Notes under the pieces: generated by a model
The model's database searches: none
Seen by the model: only the letters and a program-made list of their open reading frames with translations
What the model was told of the DNA's origin: nothing
Program-made: the position numbers and the translations under genes
Shown: positions 32,139-42,173 of the stretch, one piece after another
Layout of the letters: every line of letters starts with the position of its first letter
Numbering within the stretch: position 1 is the first letter of the stretch
Source: Paraphoma chrysanthemicola
Lineage: Eukaryota > Ascomycota > Dothideomycetes > Pleosporales > Phaeosphaeriaceae
DNA: 64,000 nt
Assembly: GCA_020744225.1 (NCBI GenBank)
Contig: JAGMWG010000022.1
Location: forward strand, 62,001-126,000
Direction of reading: 5' to 3'

Positions 32139-32644
32139 ATGTTCAACCTCCAATCCCTGCTCGCTCTCGCCGCCCTCGCCGTGTGCGCAACTGCGACTCT
32201 AGACCCCGCAATGTCAAACACAAAAGGCGCATATCCGTCATCACCAGGCTGTTCACGTACGCCAATAAACTCCTTTCCCTTGTCCCCCCCACCTTTCTAC
32301 AAAACTAACACTTCCAAGCCATCAAGACAAGCAAAGCAATCCAAGCCGCAGAATGCAGCCACAACACACGCACCGCCAAGCAAACCTTTGCCGTCTTTAC
32401 GCAGGATCACCAGTACGATAAGGTCCCCGGAGCTCCGTACGGCACGTGTGAGGCGTATAACTGCGCTCCGGGGGCGAATATGTCGCAGAACAAGGATTTG
32501 TGGACGTTCTTCTGGACTGCGGCGGGTGTGGTTGGGAAGGAGGGTGGGGATGGGGCGGGGTGTATTAAGAGTCCGGATGATGGGTCGTGTGGGTGTGAGA
32601 ATTCGGATGGGACGTTTGTGTATGGGGGGACTGATTGTAAGTGA
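32139..32644 (+). CDS. small secreted cysteine-rich protein (8 Cys)
   Basis: Two exons, 32139-32256 and 32319-32644, with a 62-nt intron (GTACGC...CCAAG), give 147 aa. No single long frame shows this gene; it appears only on splicing. Residues 1-19 form a signal peptide (FNLQSLLALAALAVCATA). The mature part has eight cysteines (in GCS, AEC, GTC, YNC, AGC, GSC, GC and TDC), an even number consistent with four disulfides. It is rich in Gly, Asp and aromatic residues near WTFFWTAAG. Size and cysteine content fit apoplastic effector-like or defence-related small secreted proteins; no family is recognised. A GTAAGT occurs just before the stop, so a further splice is possible, but it would end the protein at almost the same place. 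Confidence 0.7.
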
Positions 32645-33526
32645 GAGAAAGTGGAGAAGGCGTTGGGCGTGGTTTAGGGAGGGCGATTATTTGGTGAAGG
32701 AACAATGCTACATCAGTATTCAGGATTTCCAAAACCTTAAATTTCAACCTCATGTCCTCCTATAATACTGATCTACAAATCAACGATGATTGGCTTTTGA
32801 ATACTTTTAATTAGTTTTATCGACTGGTTGGCCTCAGAGTGAGATAATGAAGGCTTGTGGTGGTGACAGTGCTGCTGAGACCCTCAAGACGATGATCGCA
32901 CCCTAAAGAGGTCCTTCTTCCCTGCACTACTATAGGAGTCTTGAGCCGCCGTTTTCCAGCGCCAATTTATCTGTAGAAATGGTAAAATCTTCTTTCCTTG
33001 ACCTACGCACGTGGCACACGTCCGCCCAGCCATTGTCCCCGCTTCCGCAGGCCAAGACACCTCTGCACCGAACACGCGAAGAACAACCAAGCCCCTATCT
33101 CCACCCCACCCCAAGCGCAGCCTGCTCCTTCCAAATCCTCGCCACTCCCAATCATCGGCACGCACGGCAGCGGAGTGGACCTCGCAACGCCTTGGCACCA
33201 AGTTGCGCGCAACGACAAGGCGGATACCGGAACGCGGATTTGCTTGCAACCTTCCTGGACTGACGAGGTTGCCAATATGCCAACGGTCCCAAGGACGGGT
33301 TGAATGTGCTATTGTTGGTTGGATGGATTGATAGCAGTGTTCATCACCGAATTTGGGGAGGGCGTTATCTCTGGGGTGCAGGTGGCCATGGCAGTATCTT
33401 CGGTGTGACCGTTGCAACGGTGTATAAGATGCAGTAGAGGCACGCGAGGAGTTTCCAGGAGCCTGGAATTCGTTTTACTAGCTTCTTGTTTCGATCTTCT
33501 TTCATCTCTCCACAAGCGTTTCCATC
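32645..33526. other. intergenic; possible relic of a FAD-linked oxidase
   Basis: No intact gene. One short plus-strand stretch (33364-33438) reads RYLWGAGGHGSIFGVTVATVYKMQ and stop, in which WGxGGxGSxFGV resembles the Gly-rich FAD-binding segment of BBE-type oxidases. Upstream frames are broken. It may be chance or a decayed gene. Confidence 0.25.
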
Positions 33527-35453
33527 ATGGGTGAAATCGAAGAGGTTAGAGAGGAGAGGCGCGCGAGAGATGGCTCAACCAGCTCCCCGTCGAGCGAACC
33601 ATCCAAGACCGTCAACGAGTATGGACTTCCTGAAGCGACTATTGCGCAGCCGGAGAAAGAGACGTTTTGGCAGCGCGTCAAGAAGCCAGGATCGGTTTGG
33701 CAGATCATCTTCGCTGCGCTGCTGGCGATTGCTCTGGGACTGATAATCAAGTCTCAAGTCGGAACCGTCCATCCTGCCGCCATTGCCCTCACTGCTATCC
33801 CAGGAGTGCTTTGGTTGCGCGCTCTCCGAGCTGTTGGTAAGCTATAGCCGTCCTGCCGTACTATACGTCGACGCTGACCGGTTTAGTATTGCCCATGATT
33901 GTAACAGCCATGATAATGGCAATCCAGAGGCTTCGCGCAATGACCCAAGGCGGAGGCAAAGCAGGAAAGCTTGGCCTATGGACGATTGGCTACTACGTCG
34001 TCACCACACTCATCGCCGTTGCACACTCGACTTTGCTCGTTGCTCTGGTCTGGTCCAAGCTGATGCAGCCCGTGAGCGGCGATCAATTAGCCGTGGACGA
34101 CACGGATCTCCAGGAGACGATCAAGGAACGTGAAGATATTGCGATTCACGAGGTCGTTGTGGACATGTTCAACTCTCTTGTCCCACAAAATATCGTCAAT
34201 GCGCTTGCCACCGACAGTTTGCTCGCTGTCCTCATTACCTCCGTCGTGATCGGGTTTGTCCTTAAGCCAGGCGGCGCTTTGATGCGTGCGGTCGAGGAAG
34301 TCGAGACGGTTATTATGCGCATTATCACGTGGCTGATCAAAGTTGCACCAATTGGTGTGTTCTTCTTAATCATGCCGAATCTCTTTCGACTTGACATTGC
34401 CGAGATTGGCATGAATCTGGGTATGTAACGTTCGTACACGATCTATATTCGGAACATCTGCTGACTTTGTACCAAGGCATCTTGATCGGTGGTACCTTGT
34501 GTGGCATGTTCATACATCTGTTCATCATCATTCCAATCATCTTCTTTGCCATTACAAGGAAGAACCCCTACACGATGTGGATGAAGTGCAGTCCTGCCTG
34601 GATCACAGCCTGGGGAACAGCATCTTCTGCTGCGACGCTGCCGGTTACAATCCGATGCGTTCTGGAACGAGGTGTTCCAGTCACAGTAACAGGTAACGAA
34701 TTCCCTGGTACCGAGTGTTTGGTAGCTCTTGAAGTGAAGACATCAAAGACCTTGAGCGGCGCATGATTTCAAGACTTGGTGTCGTTACTTCTAAGCAACA
34801 GATACACGTATCGGATATCTTTGTCAAGCGTTTACTAATTGTGTATAGTACGTAATCAATACTCTCCTGCCTCTGAACGGGCATGGTACTCCAGACACGC
34901 AATGCCGGGTAGATGTACATCGAGAAGCGCGCTAACTGTATTTGACAGAAATTTGCCGTTCCTCTTGGCTGTTTGATCAATATGGATGGAACTGCAATCT
35001 ACTTTCCCATCGTCGTCGTCTTCCTAGCTGCCACCCAAGGCATCACCCTTGACGCACCCCAATACATCATCGTCATCTTGCTCTCCACGCTGGCCTCCAT
35101 CGGTACGACACCTATCCCCAGCTCGAGTCTGGTCTTGGTAGTCATGATTGCCGGCTCGATCGATGTGCCTATCACGGGCATGTACGCCGTCGTGGTGGCA
35201 ATAGATTGGTTTCTAGATCGCTTCAGGACGGCAGTTAACGGTACGTAACGACTTTGATCTCCCTACGTTTACAGAAGTATACTGACTTCGCCCCCGTGGC
35301 TTTGCAGTGTCATGCGATACATTTGCGGCCATCATTGTTACCAAAATCACGGGTATTAGGGATGAGGACGATCAGGCTCAGTACACGGAGGAGTTGAACT
35401 CGAGTCCAGACTCTTTACGCGAGGCATCTACGAGGGGAGAAGAGAAGGCGTAG
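33527..35453 (+). CDS. glutamate/dicarboxylate:cation symporter (DAACS/SDF family)
   Basis: Modelled exons are 33527-33836, 33887-34420, 34477-34685, 34949-35240 and 35308-35453, giving 496 aa. The donor of the fourth exon junction is uncertain (GT at 34686 keeps frame; GT at 34693 does not). The intron there is 263 nt, far longer than the others. Family marks are a Ser-rich hairpin loop (GTASSAATLPVTIRC), the NMDGTA motif in TM7 that binds Na+ and substrate, a second hairpin (TTPIPSSSLVLVVMIAG), and DTFAAIIVTKI in TM8, where Asp coordinates the amino group. It probably imports acidic amino acids or C4-dicarboxylates at the plasma membrane. The N-terminal ~55 residues are a polar cytosolic extension and the tail is acidic and Ser-rich. 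Confidence 0.88.
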
Positions 35454-35914
35454 GTCATTAGTGCTTTGGAAACTCTTTGATACAATATCTAGAATGAGAA
35501 GAGCTCAAAATGAAGACCACGGACTTCCAACCGCCGAGTCCCTCTGCAACTAGTGCCCCGGTGTCATGTTTGACCCTACTTCACCTGTGCAGCTCCAGTG
35601 AGACAATGATCCGCCCCATCTGGAGATTCATCTATGAACAGCGCAGATGGATGCAAACATAGCTTCAGTAGTAAAGATAGCTTTAACGCAATAGCCCGGT
35701 CGCCCTCCGTATGTTAAAAAGGTTATACTGCAGATATAATCCCACGCGAAGGCATTAGGGCATATCCTACCGGAGAAGTCAAGGTGCAGTACTGTGTAGG
35801 TCACTTATCCCACCACGTGACGAGTTTACCATTCCGAAGCGTCATACGGCTTATGTATCAAGCCGAAAGATCCTATCGACCGCAATCGTTGGCGAATACT
35901 CATACCATAGCAAC
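35454..35914. other. intergenic, nothing recognised
   Basis: Between the symporter stop and the start of the frame-disrupted gene. No supportable feature. Confidence 0.5.
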
Positions 35915-36664
35915 ATGCACGTTCCCTTCGCCCCTGCTGAAATTCTTCGCGCCCTTAAGCAGTTTGCTACTGAAAATAGTCGAGCCGTGCGGGCGAATGA
36001 CTGGGTGTATCTGATTACTACGGGGCCGCACAATAATCCTACCGCCGAAGTCGCTCACCGTGTGTTTTCACAATCGCCCGCAACTCATTAAACAACGAAT
36101 ACTTGTTGGATGACAAAGACGTTGGCATTATCAAGTTCCAGACACTCGGAGTCAGCCATGATGGTCACCAGTTCCTCAGCTACACACATGAACGGCGGAG
36201 TATCACACAACGTTGTCAACATTTGCGACAGCAGTAGGATTTCTGGCATCGAGAACGACGACGGCAACGAGATCACGGACGCCCGCCAAGCATACAAGCA
36301 CGTGTACCAGAAGGTTCTCGCGATCTACAAAGCTGATGCGTTTGACTGGGAAAGGAGGAGGACTTTGACAGTGGCGACACAGGTAGCGATGGCTCAGGAG
36401 AAGAATAAGAAGAAGGCTGATGCTTCCATGGCTACTACTCTAATACTGGAACAAGAAATCCCGGATGTCTATGGTAACCACAGGATGGTACCAAAGGAAA
36501 GACTGGGCTTGTATGGATACCACGTCATGGAGATACTCATGCGACACGACGTCTCTATAATAAAAGGGCCCGTTAGTGGCTGTCCATTCAAGGAAGATGT
36601 AACAATCATATTGCAAGGCTACCAGACTCCACAATCCCCTGCTGACGTCTTCTTCATGTTCTGA
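35915..36664 (+). pseudogene. hypothetical gene with apparent frameshifts
   Basis: Protein-like sequence runs through two frames. Frame A from ATG 35915 reads MHVPFAPAEILRALKQF and continues to about 36067 (AEVAHRVF). Coding character then moves to another frame (TIARNSLNNEYLLDDKDVGIIKF, on to about 36200). It returns to frame A for the last ~140 residues, which end at 36664 (PADVFFMF). The switch near 36068 spans only about 2 nt, so no intron can explain it. Either two compensating indels inactivated the gene or the assembly has errors. If the gene is shorter, ATG 36110 opens a 184-residue frame. No domain is recognised. The C-terminal part is mixed charged and hydrophobic, with a lysine-rich helix (EKNKKKAD). 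Confidence 0.5.
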
Positions 36665-36684
36665 TCATTACTGTATGGATATAT

Positions 36685-38080
36685 ATGGCGACGGCATCTG
36701 GCATCAATGAGCAACCGCGACGCCGACGCGTCGATGCCCCCAGCTGGGCTCTTACCCGGCAGAAATGGAATGCACCAATGGCAACCAGAACACCTTCCAA
36801 TGGTGTCACAATCCCTATTACCTGCCAGAACAGTGTGCTGTTGTCGTCTTCTTCGCCCTCTACGTCTTCGCGCGTTTCTCTCTCACACATATACACACAT
36901 CTATCCATCCCTCCCTCGCTCATTCTTACGCACGCACGCGCACACACTGCTATTGCTGTTGATCGGTCTTGCCTTTGTCCATACATACGCCTGCCGGCAC
37001 TGGGCGCGTCAACGAAACGATGGTCAACCACAAAAGAACGGCAAGCAACGATGACCCAAGGCCAACTCAACGGAACCGCGGAACCCTCATTCAACTGCAG
37101 AACCCTAGGCCCTTTGGAAGACCATAGGCTCGTGGACGCACGTAGAACATCTTCTACAACGTCTTCAAACACGCATAGGTCTCTTGCTTCACAGCCGAAG
37201 AGATCGGCAGATAATACGCTCGCGGCCGAACGCTCCGCGGCTCCGTCTTCTTCGACTCGTGCTCATCGAGGCAAGGCTCCCTTTTCTATGGATACAATTT
37301 CCGCGGCTCCATCTTCTTCGAGCCAACTTTCTCGGGGCAAAGCCCCAAGTTCCACTTTCCCAATCCTGATAATATCGTCGTCACCGGATCGAGCTCCTCT
37401 TTGAGGCAAGGCCTCTGCTCCGACAACCTTTGTGTCTCGGCGTACCACGCGATCACAATCAACTGTCAACAAGTCCGCCTGTGGTTGTCTATAAAGATCA
37501 TGCGCTGGAATACCGCATTCATCCGCCTCGGGGACGAAGTCTGAGACACCATGTGAAGAATGGGTTTCGGAGGAGGAAGTGCATCGCCAACCGAGTACAG
37601 AGGGACGCTGTACTTAAAGAGTGCCGCCACAAGGTCTGTGTTTGTGTTAACACCAATACTGGTCAGATAACTGCGGCGTGCTTACTTGGCCGCCAAGTGA
37701 TGGGCGCGATCAGTCCCTCTGGCTTCACGATTCCCAGATTACCGTTACGGTACGCTTCTTAATACATAGTCACGCCGCAGTCCTCGAGAAACATGCCCAC
37801 CTCTTCACCTATGAGAATACAATTGCCCTTGGTATTTCGCATGAAGGGAGGGCACAGAGACGGGAAGCTCCTTCCATAGTCGCGTCGATGGGCACCGCAA
37901 ACTTCCTGAAGCTGTATGATGCAGAGCGGAGAGCAGCCGAAGAAGATATCCGTTTCCTTCGTCCTAATTTGAGTCAGGCTGTTCTCCAAAGGTATCGGCG
38001 CCATCTCAGCGAGATAGAGGTGAGTTGCTGGGCTGAATCGCTCGCGAGCTGGGGGTGAACAGTCCGCGAACGAGAAGTAA
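36685..38080 (+). pseudogene. unresolved hypothetical gene with Ser-rich repeats and a premature TGA
   Basis: A frame from 36685 (or ATG 37050, after a CT/CA-rich leader) encodes a Ser/Thr/Arg-rich protein up to TGA 37402-37404. The segment contains two copies of a repeat (SSS-x4-(H/S)RGKAP) and a third whose Arg codon is TGA, as if CGA had mutated by C-to-T. Protein-like sequence resumes in other frames at about 37480-37665 (YKDHALEYRIHPPRGRSLRHHVKNGFRRRK) and 37757-38033. The last has a plausible final 42-nt intron (GTGAGT...ACAG) and ends SANEK at 38080. I could not join all pieces with good splice sites. It may be one multi-exon gene or a decayed one. No family is recognised. Confidence 0.35.
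36860..36960 (+). repeat. CT/CA-rich low-complexity tract
   Basis: Pyrimidine-rich sequence with short CA and CT runs (CTCTCTCACACATATACACACAT-like). It may be the 5' leader of a gene starting at ATG 37050. Confidence 0.5.
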
Positions 38081-38208
38081 GTTCCCTCTCGAGATAGAAG
38101 CGGGCGCTCACTAATTGAGCCTTGGAGGACTAGCCCGGCACAGCTTTGGAGATCCTCCAGTAGAATCTGGTAGAGCAGAGAGAACTCGGCGTGAAGTTTA
38201 TTGATCAA

Positions 38209-39111
38209 TCACCGGCCAGTCCGCTGAAGGGGGTGTGACAATGATGGCCGAAGCCTAGGCGTAGTATTATTGTTGAAGTATGTCAGATTGCCAAAGACGG
38301 GTAATGCTCCAAGTTCAATCACGCTATTACCATCGTGACCGCCGAACATTTGTCGCAGAACTTGATCTCCCGAAACTCTTCCCAAGGAGTGTGATATAGA
38401 AAGGTGCTGCAAACGTGGGACCAAGGCTAATAGAACGCCACACAATGGTCGCGGGTGGTTGGACGATAAAGCTTCCTGCCAGTCATGCTTCAATGACGTT
38501 GGTAAAGGGGAATGCGCTATCACTTCGGCGGCAGACAGCCAGATGTCTGATGGCGGAGGTCCAAAGGGTATTCTCTTCATCATTTGGTTGTATGGAGTAC
38601 AGTAGTATTTCTTGTCCGGTGGAATGCCAATCCGCAGTCGTCTCACATAACTGTGTGCTTCAGGGCGGTCTAACAAGAGTCGTACGAGGCTAACAATAGC
38701 CGGCAGGCCATCGAACCCACCGAGTACGATGGTGTGGAGCAACGCCTTCTGAGCGACCGGTCGCAATGTCTTGCACGTGCTTGAAAGGTGAACAAGATCC
38801 CTGGCTTGTTGTACATATCTGAGTCTTTCTTGACCGTCGAAACGTTCCTCTTTGATCACTCTTGGTAAATCTATACGCAGATAGTCGATGATGCAAAGGA
38901 GGAGCTCGTTTGGTAGATCGGTCAGTTTGGTTGTCGGTCCGGTCCTGTTCTTGCGATAGCTCGCTTTCGAGTGACTGCCCGTCAGCCCGACTGCGGCGAG
39001 GAAAGCGGAAATGGAACCTCGCTTGGATTTGGAGCGTTTGTGCTGTTGACCAGAATCCTGCCTGTTTGCCGAGGGTTTCCCGAAGGAGAAGGCGCGTTGG
39101 AATTTGCCCAT
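38209..39111 (-). CDS. F-box domain protein
   Basis: A 300-aa protein from ATG 39111; the open frame reaches 39219, but the Lys/Arg/Ser-rich MGKFQRAFSFGK start is typical for this class. An F-box-like segment starts near residue 62 (TKLTDLPNELLLCIIDYL), the part that binds Skp1 in SCF ubiquitin ligases. It is followed by helical sequence without clear leucine-rich repeats. The C-terminus is abrupt (RPSLSHPLQRTGR) and shorter than many fungal F-box proteins, so a 3' exon or a truncation is possible. A candidate acceptor downstream did not keep frame. Target unknown. Confidence 0.65.
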   Translation of the reverse strand: MGKFQRAFSFGKPSANRQDSGQQHKRSKSKRGSISAFLAAVGLTGSHSKASYRKNRTGPTTKLTDLPNELLLCIIDYLRIDLPRVIKEERFDGQERLRYVQQARDLVHLSSTCKTLRPVAQKALLHTIVLGGFDGLPAIVSLVRLLLDRPEAHSYVRRLRIGIPPDKKYYCTPYNQMMKRIPFGPPPSDIWLSAAEVIAHSPLPTSLKHDWQEALSSNHPRPLCGVLLALVPRLQHLSISHSLGRVSGDQVLRQMFGGHDGNSVIELGALPVFGNLTYFNNNTTPRLRPSLSHPLQRTGR

Positions 39112-39680
39112 TCTTGACCGTAGAAGGTACGATAGATGTGTAGCAGCCGGCTGGTGTAGAGGTGCATTTGAGTCAGAGACAAGTACCGCGAGTTTTGAGG
39201 AGTATTGGCATGTCGCCAAGGTCGACCAGAGTGGCGTAAGGGTAAGGCGGGAGATTCAGCGTGCGCTGTCGTGGGGGCACTTTCCCCTCCCTGGCTTGGC
39301 GATATCGTCTAGAAAACCGCGCAGTTGCAGCGTCGCATTTTGTGACAAGCGGCTCAGGGTATCCTAGTACGTTTTCTTTCGTTAGCTTGTACCACTTCAG
39401 TTACAGAACATCATCTTATTCATAAAGAACAAGCTCAAATCAAATTACAACACGACTATGCTCAGCTTTGGTTTCTCTTCAAACAAGAATTGGATACAGG
39501 GCGTAGCAGGGTTATTCTGCATCTTGCTACTTCGAGCTAAAGAGATCCGCTCTCAACTGCTGTGCCACCTTGATAGCTTGATGCGCGATATCTTTTTGGA
39601 AGAGCTAATCCTACGCGAACGCTACGTTCCCTTTCCTATCTCACGTAGCCTCATAAGTCTAAGCCCTGGCGAGTCCAAGG
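39112..39680. other. intergenic, nothing recognised
   Basis: Upstream of the F-box gene and downstream of the SDR gene. Only short unsupported frames. Confidence 0.5.
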
Positions 39681-40445
39681 TCAAACATTGCACCGATTCA
39701 TAAATACCTCACCAAGGCAGCGTTCCGTCCATGCGTGTAAACGTTCCTGTTTCTCCATCCTTCCCAAGCGTACACATTTTGACAAGGTGCGGCATCGCTC
39801 CTCTGTCGTGAGATCCCCGTCAAATCCCACCATGCGCGTCTTGACGTATCCAGGACACACCGTAACAACCTTCCAGCCTTGCTCTTTGTATCGATTTGCA
39901 TAATGCGCAGCTATCATATTGAGTGCCGCCTTGCTAGAGCGATAGGGGACAAAATTCATGAAATCCCAAATGTTTCCAGAGTCCAGGCGAGTGGTGATGG
40001 AGCCCAACGTGGAGCTCATGAATAGAATGCGGGGAACTGAAGACTTTGACAGCAGCGGGATGCAAGCATCGGTGAGAAGCGCGGAGCCCGTAATGTTGAT
40101 ATTGAAGCTATCTTGGAACGCTTGTCGCCTGATGGTGAGATGGTCGCCTTGGCCTGTCTGCAACATAACGCCTGCATTGTTGACCAGCACATCGATGTGA
40201 CCGCAACTCTGCTCGATTGTCATGATAGCGGTGGGGGTTGAGTCGTCGGAAGAGAGGTCAAGAGTAACAAAAGAAGCTGCGAGTCCTTCGCGTTGCAAAT
40301 CTGCTGCTGCCACGGAGCCCAATTCAGGCAAACGAGAACCTAAAATGACATGGAAGTTGTGATCTCGGGCAAGCGTGCGAGCAAGTTCGGAGCCGATGCC
40401 CCTGTTGGCGCCTGTGATGAGGGCGATTTGCGGTTCTGTGGCCAT
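39681..40445 (-). CDS. classical short-chain dehydrogenase/reductase
   Basis: A protein of 254 aa in one exon, the usual SDR length. The cofactor motif TGANRGIG is at 11-18, NNAG at 89-92, catalytic Ser at 144/145 (FMSSTLGS), and the YxxxK pair is Tyr168 and Lys172 (VPYRSSK), followed by the normal PGYVKTRM loop. An Arg (RLPELG) follows beta-2, suggesting NADP(H) preference. It resembles the sniffer/C-factor-like branch that reduces carbonyls in the cytosol. The substrate is unknown and no pathway partner is adjacent. Confidence 0.88.
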   Translation of the reverse strand: MATEPQIALITGANRGIGSELARTLARDHNFHVILGSRLPELGSVAAADLQREGLAASFVTLDLSSDDSTPTAIMTIEQSCGHIDVLVNNAGVMLQTGQGDHLTIRRQAFQDSFNINITGSALLTDACIPLLSKSSVPRILFMSSTLGSITTRLDSGNIWDFMNFVPYRSSKAALNMIAAHYANRYKEQGWKVVTVCPGYVKTRMVGFDGDLTTEERCRTLSKCVRLGRMEKQERLHAWTERCLGEVFMNRCNV

Positions 40446-42173
40446 AATTAAGGTCGAGGTATGGAGGTAGATCTGAGGTTTTCGAACCCGTTCATGACCC
40501 TACGATCAGAGAACAACTCAAACGCGACCATCGTGAAGGGTTCGCGGTCAGCAAACAGTAATGGAAAAGGCCATGGAATTAAGGGGATGGTTGAATCTTG
40601 GCTTGTCCTGCACATTGAAATGCGGCACAGCAAACTTGCCATAGCTCGTTCGGCAGTATCATGTCTGGCTATATTTTGTGTTCCCTACCTGCTGCAACTG
40701 TATATTGCAAATTGCGATCATACCTATCGCGGCCTGCAGCTCTTACATGCAACCCAGCCAATTGAAAGAGAACATCTTAAGTGGTGGTCTGTCTGGCCGA
40801 AGTATGAGCTGCGCCGGTGTCGTGGTGCATGTGGGTGTTCATGAGTGCGGGTGGGTGATTGCCGAGATGTCACGTGAAGTGAAGTACGATCGCGTCCGTG
40901 GCCCTGAGTATTGGTGCAGAGCACATCTGGATTCCAGTTTTCAATTCTGCGCGATCGATCATGCTGTATCATTCATCTCAAGTATCAAAATGTTGGAAGG
41001 ATTGAGCTTGGGTCGTAGCACAGCATGTTTCATCGACCCGGCTTGCCGATCATTTGTGTCGGGTTTCACACCTGGGCAGCTGTGCGGCAAGATCCCAGCC
41101 GGAAAGGTAGCACACGATGTCGCGCAGGGCGGCGAGATGAAGGCGCCCGAAGGCGTCCGAAGGGACAGAAGTAAGAACCGAAGGACCCTGCGTGATCGGC
41201 TGATAGACGAGCTGAGCAACGGTGGGCTGGACATACGAAGGCCGGCGTCCCAATAGTTCGTGTTCGGCGGCGCGATGGCTGACGGCCGACTAGAAATAGA
41301 AGGGTGCTGAGGCAGGAGCGAACGCCTTCATTGTATCTCGATACACTTCGCCCTCACTGTGACAAGAAATAAGCTGCCGGCGATGCTACGTGGGTGTCTC
41401 ATAGAATTGTCTGGGAGCGTTCAAGGGTGATGGGAATCGATAGATAGCAGAAATTAAGACTGGGCCCAACGGCTGGACCTTGCATCCTTGACGCAGCGTC
41501 CCGGACGCCAAGGCTGGAGAAGGCGGCTCTGTCTGCTGTTTGCGGACACGGCAGGGCGTAAGCAAAACCTGCAGGCTGTGCAGGCCGTGGTGGATGGCAC
41601 GGGAACGAGGACGCAACGCAAGGCCACGCGTGCAATAGACTCGAGTGGTCAAGCAAAAGGGGCGATTGAGCATCAAGAAGGCTGCATTATCGCCGCCGTC
41701 GCAGCGAAAGGATGCACCTAGTGGCTAAGAGCGGTGGCTTGGCTGCTGTTGAGAGGCTGGTCGATGCTGGTGTGGTTGGCAGCGCAGGCTTTTCCAGGTT
41801 TGTCTATCTGACGTATTGAGTTGAGGCCAATTCACCCTAGCAACAGCCAGCGTTAGCACCTGTCGCACCACGCCGCCATACCCGAACCACCGACTGCTGC
41901 GACCAGGAAAACTGCCCACGCTCTCCATAGTGCTACTGCTCTTGCACCGCTGCACCATAATACCAACACTGCCAATTGCCCACCGCGTCCTTTGTTTGTT
42001 TGGGACTGCGAGCTGCGACTGCCTTCGCTGGCCGGCAACAAAGGCCGCCCCCATCGATCGCTTCCGGCGCACGAGATCCACCGCCTGCAACAAGCGGCGC
42101 GCCTAACAACCCGTCCTTCGTTCGCAGCGCATTCGCAGGCCCTTCTGCGGGCTGCACCACGCAGCTCCTCGCC
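40446..42173. other. 1.7-kb upstream region of GH17 gene
   Basis: Several overlapping frames (for example 40678-41256) lack recognisable features. The part just upstream of 42174 is GC-rich and translates in frame without an ATG, so it is probably 5' UTR. Confidence 0.45.

Noticed and set aside
32884..33417. 177-residue minus-strand frame between the secreted protein and the symporter
   Set aside because: Composition is erratic (His/Arg/Cys/Trp runs), three frames are open at once, and no family is recognised; likely non-coding or decayed.
40678..41256. 192-residue plus-strand frame upstream of the GH17 gene
   Set aside because: No hydrophobic or domain pattern, Cys/Ser scatter typical of non-coding DNA, no clear promoter or splice support.
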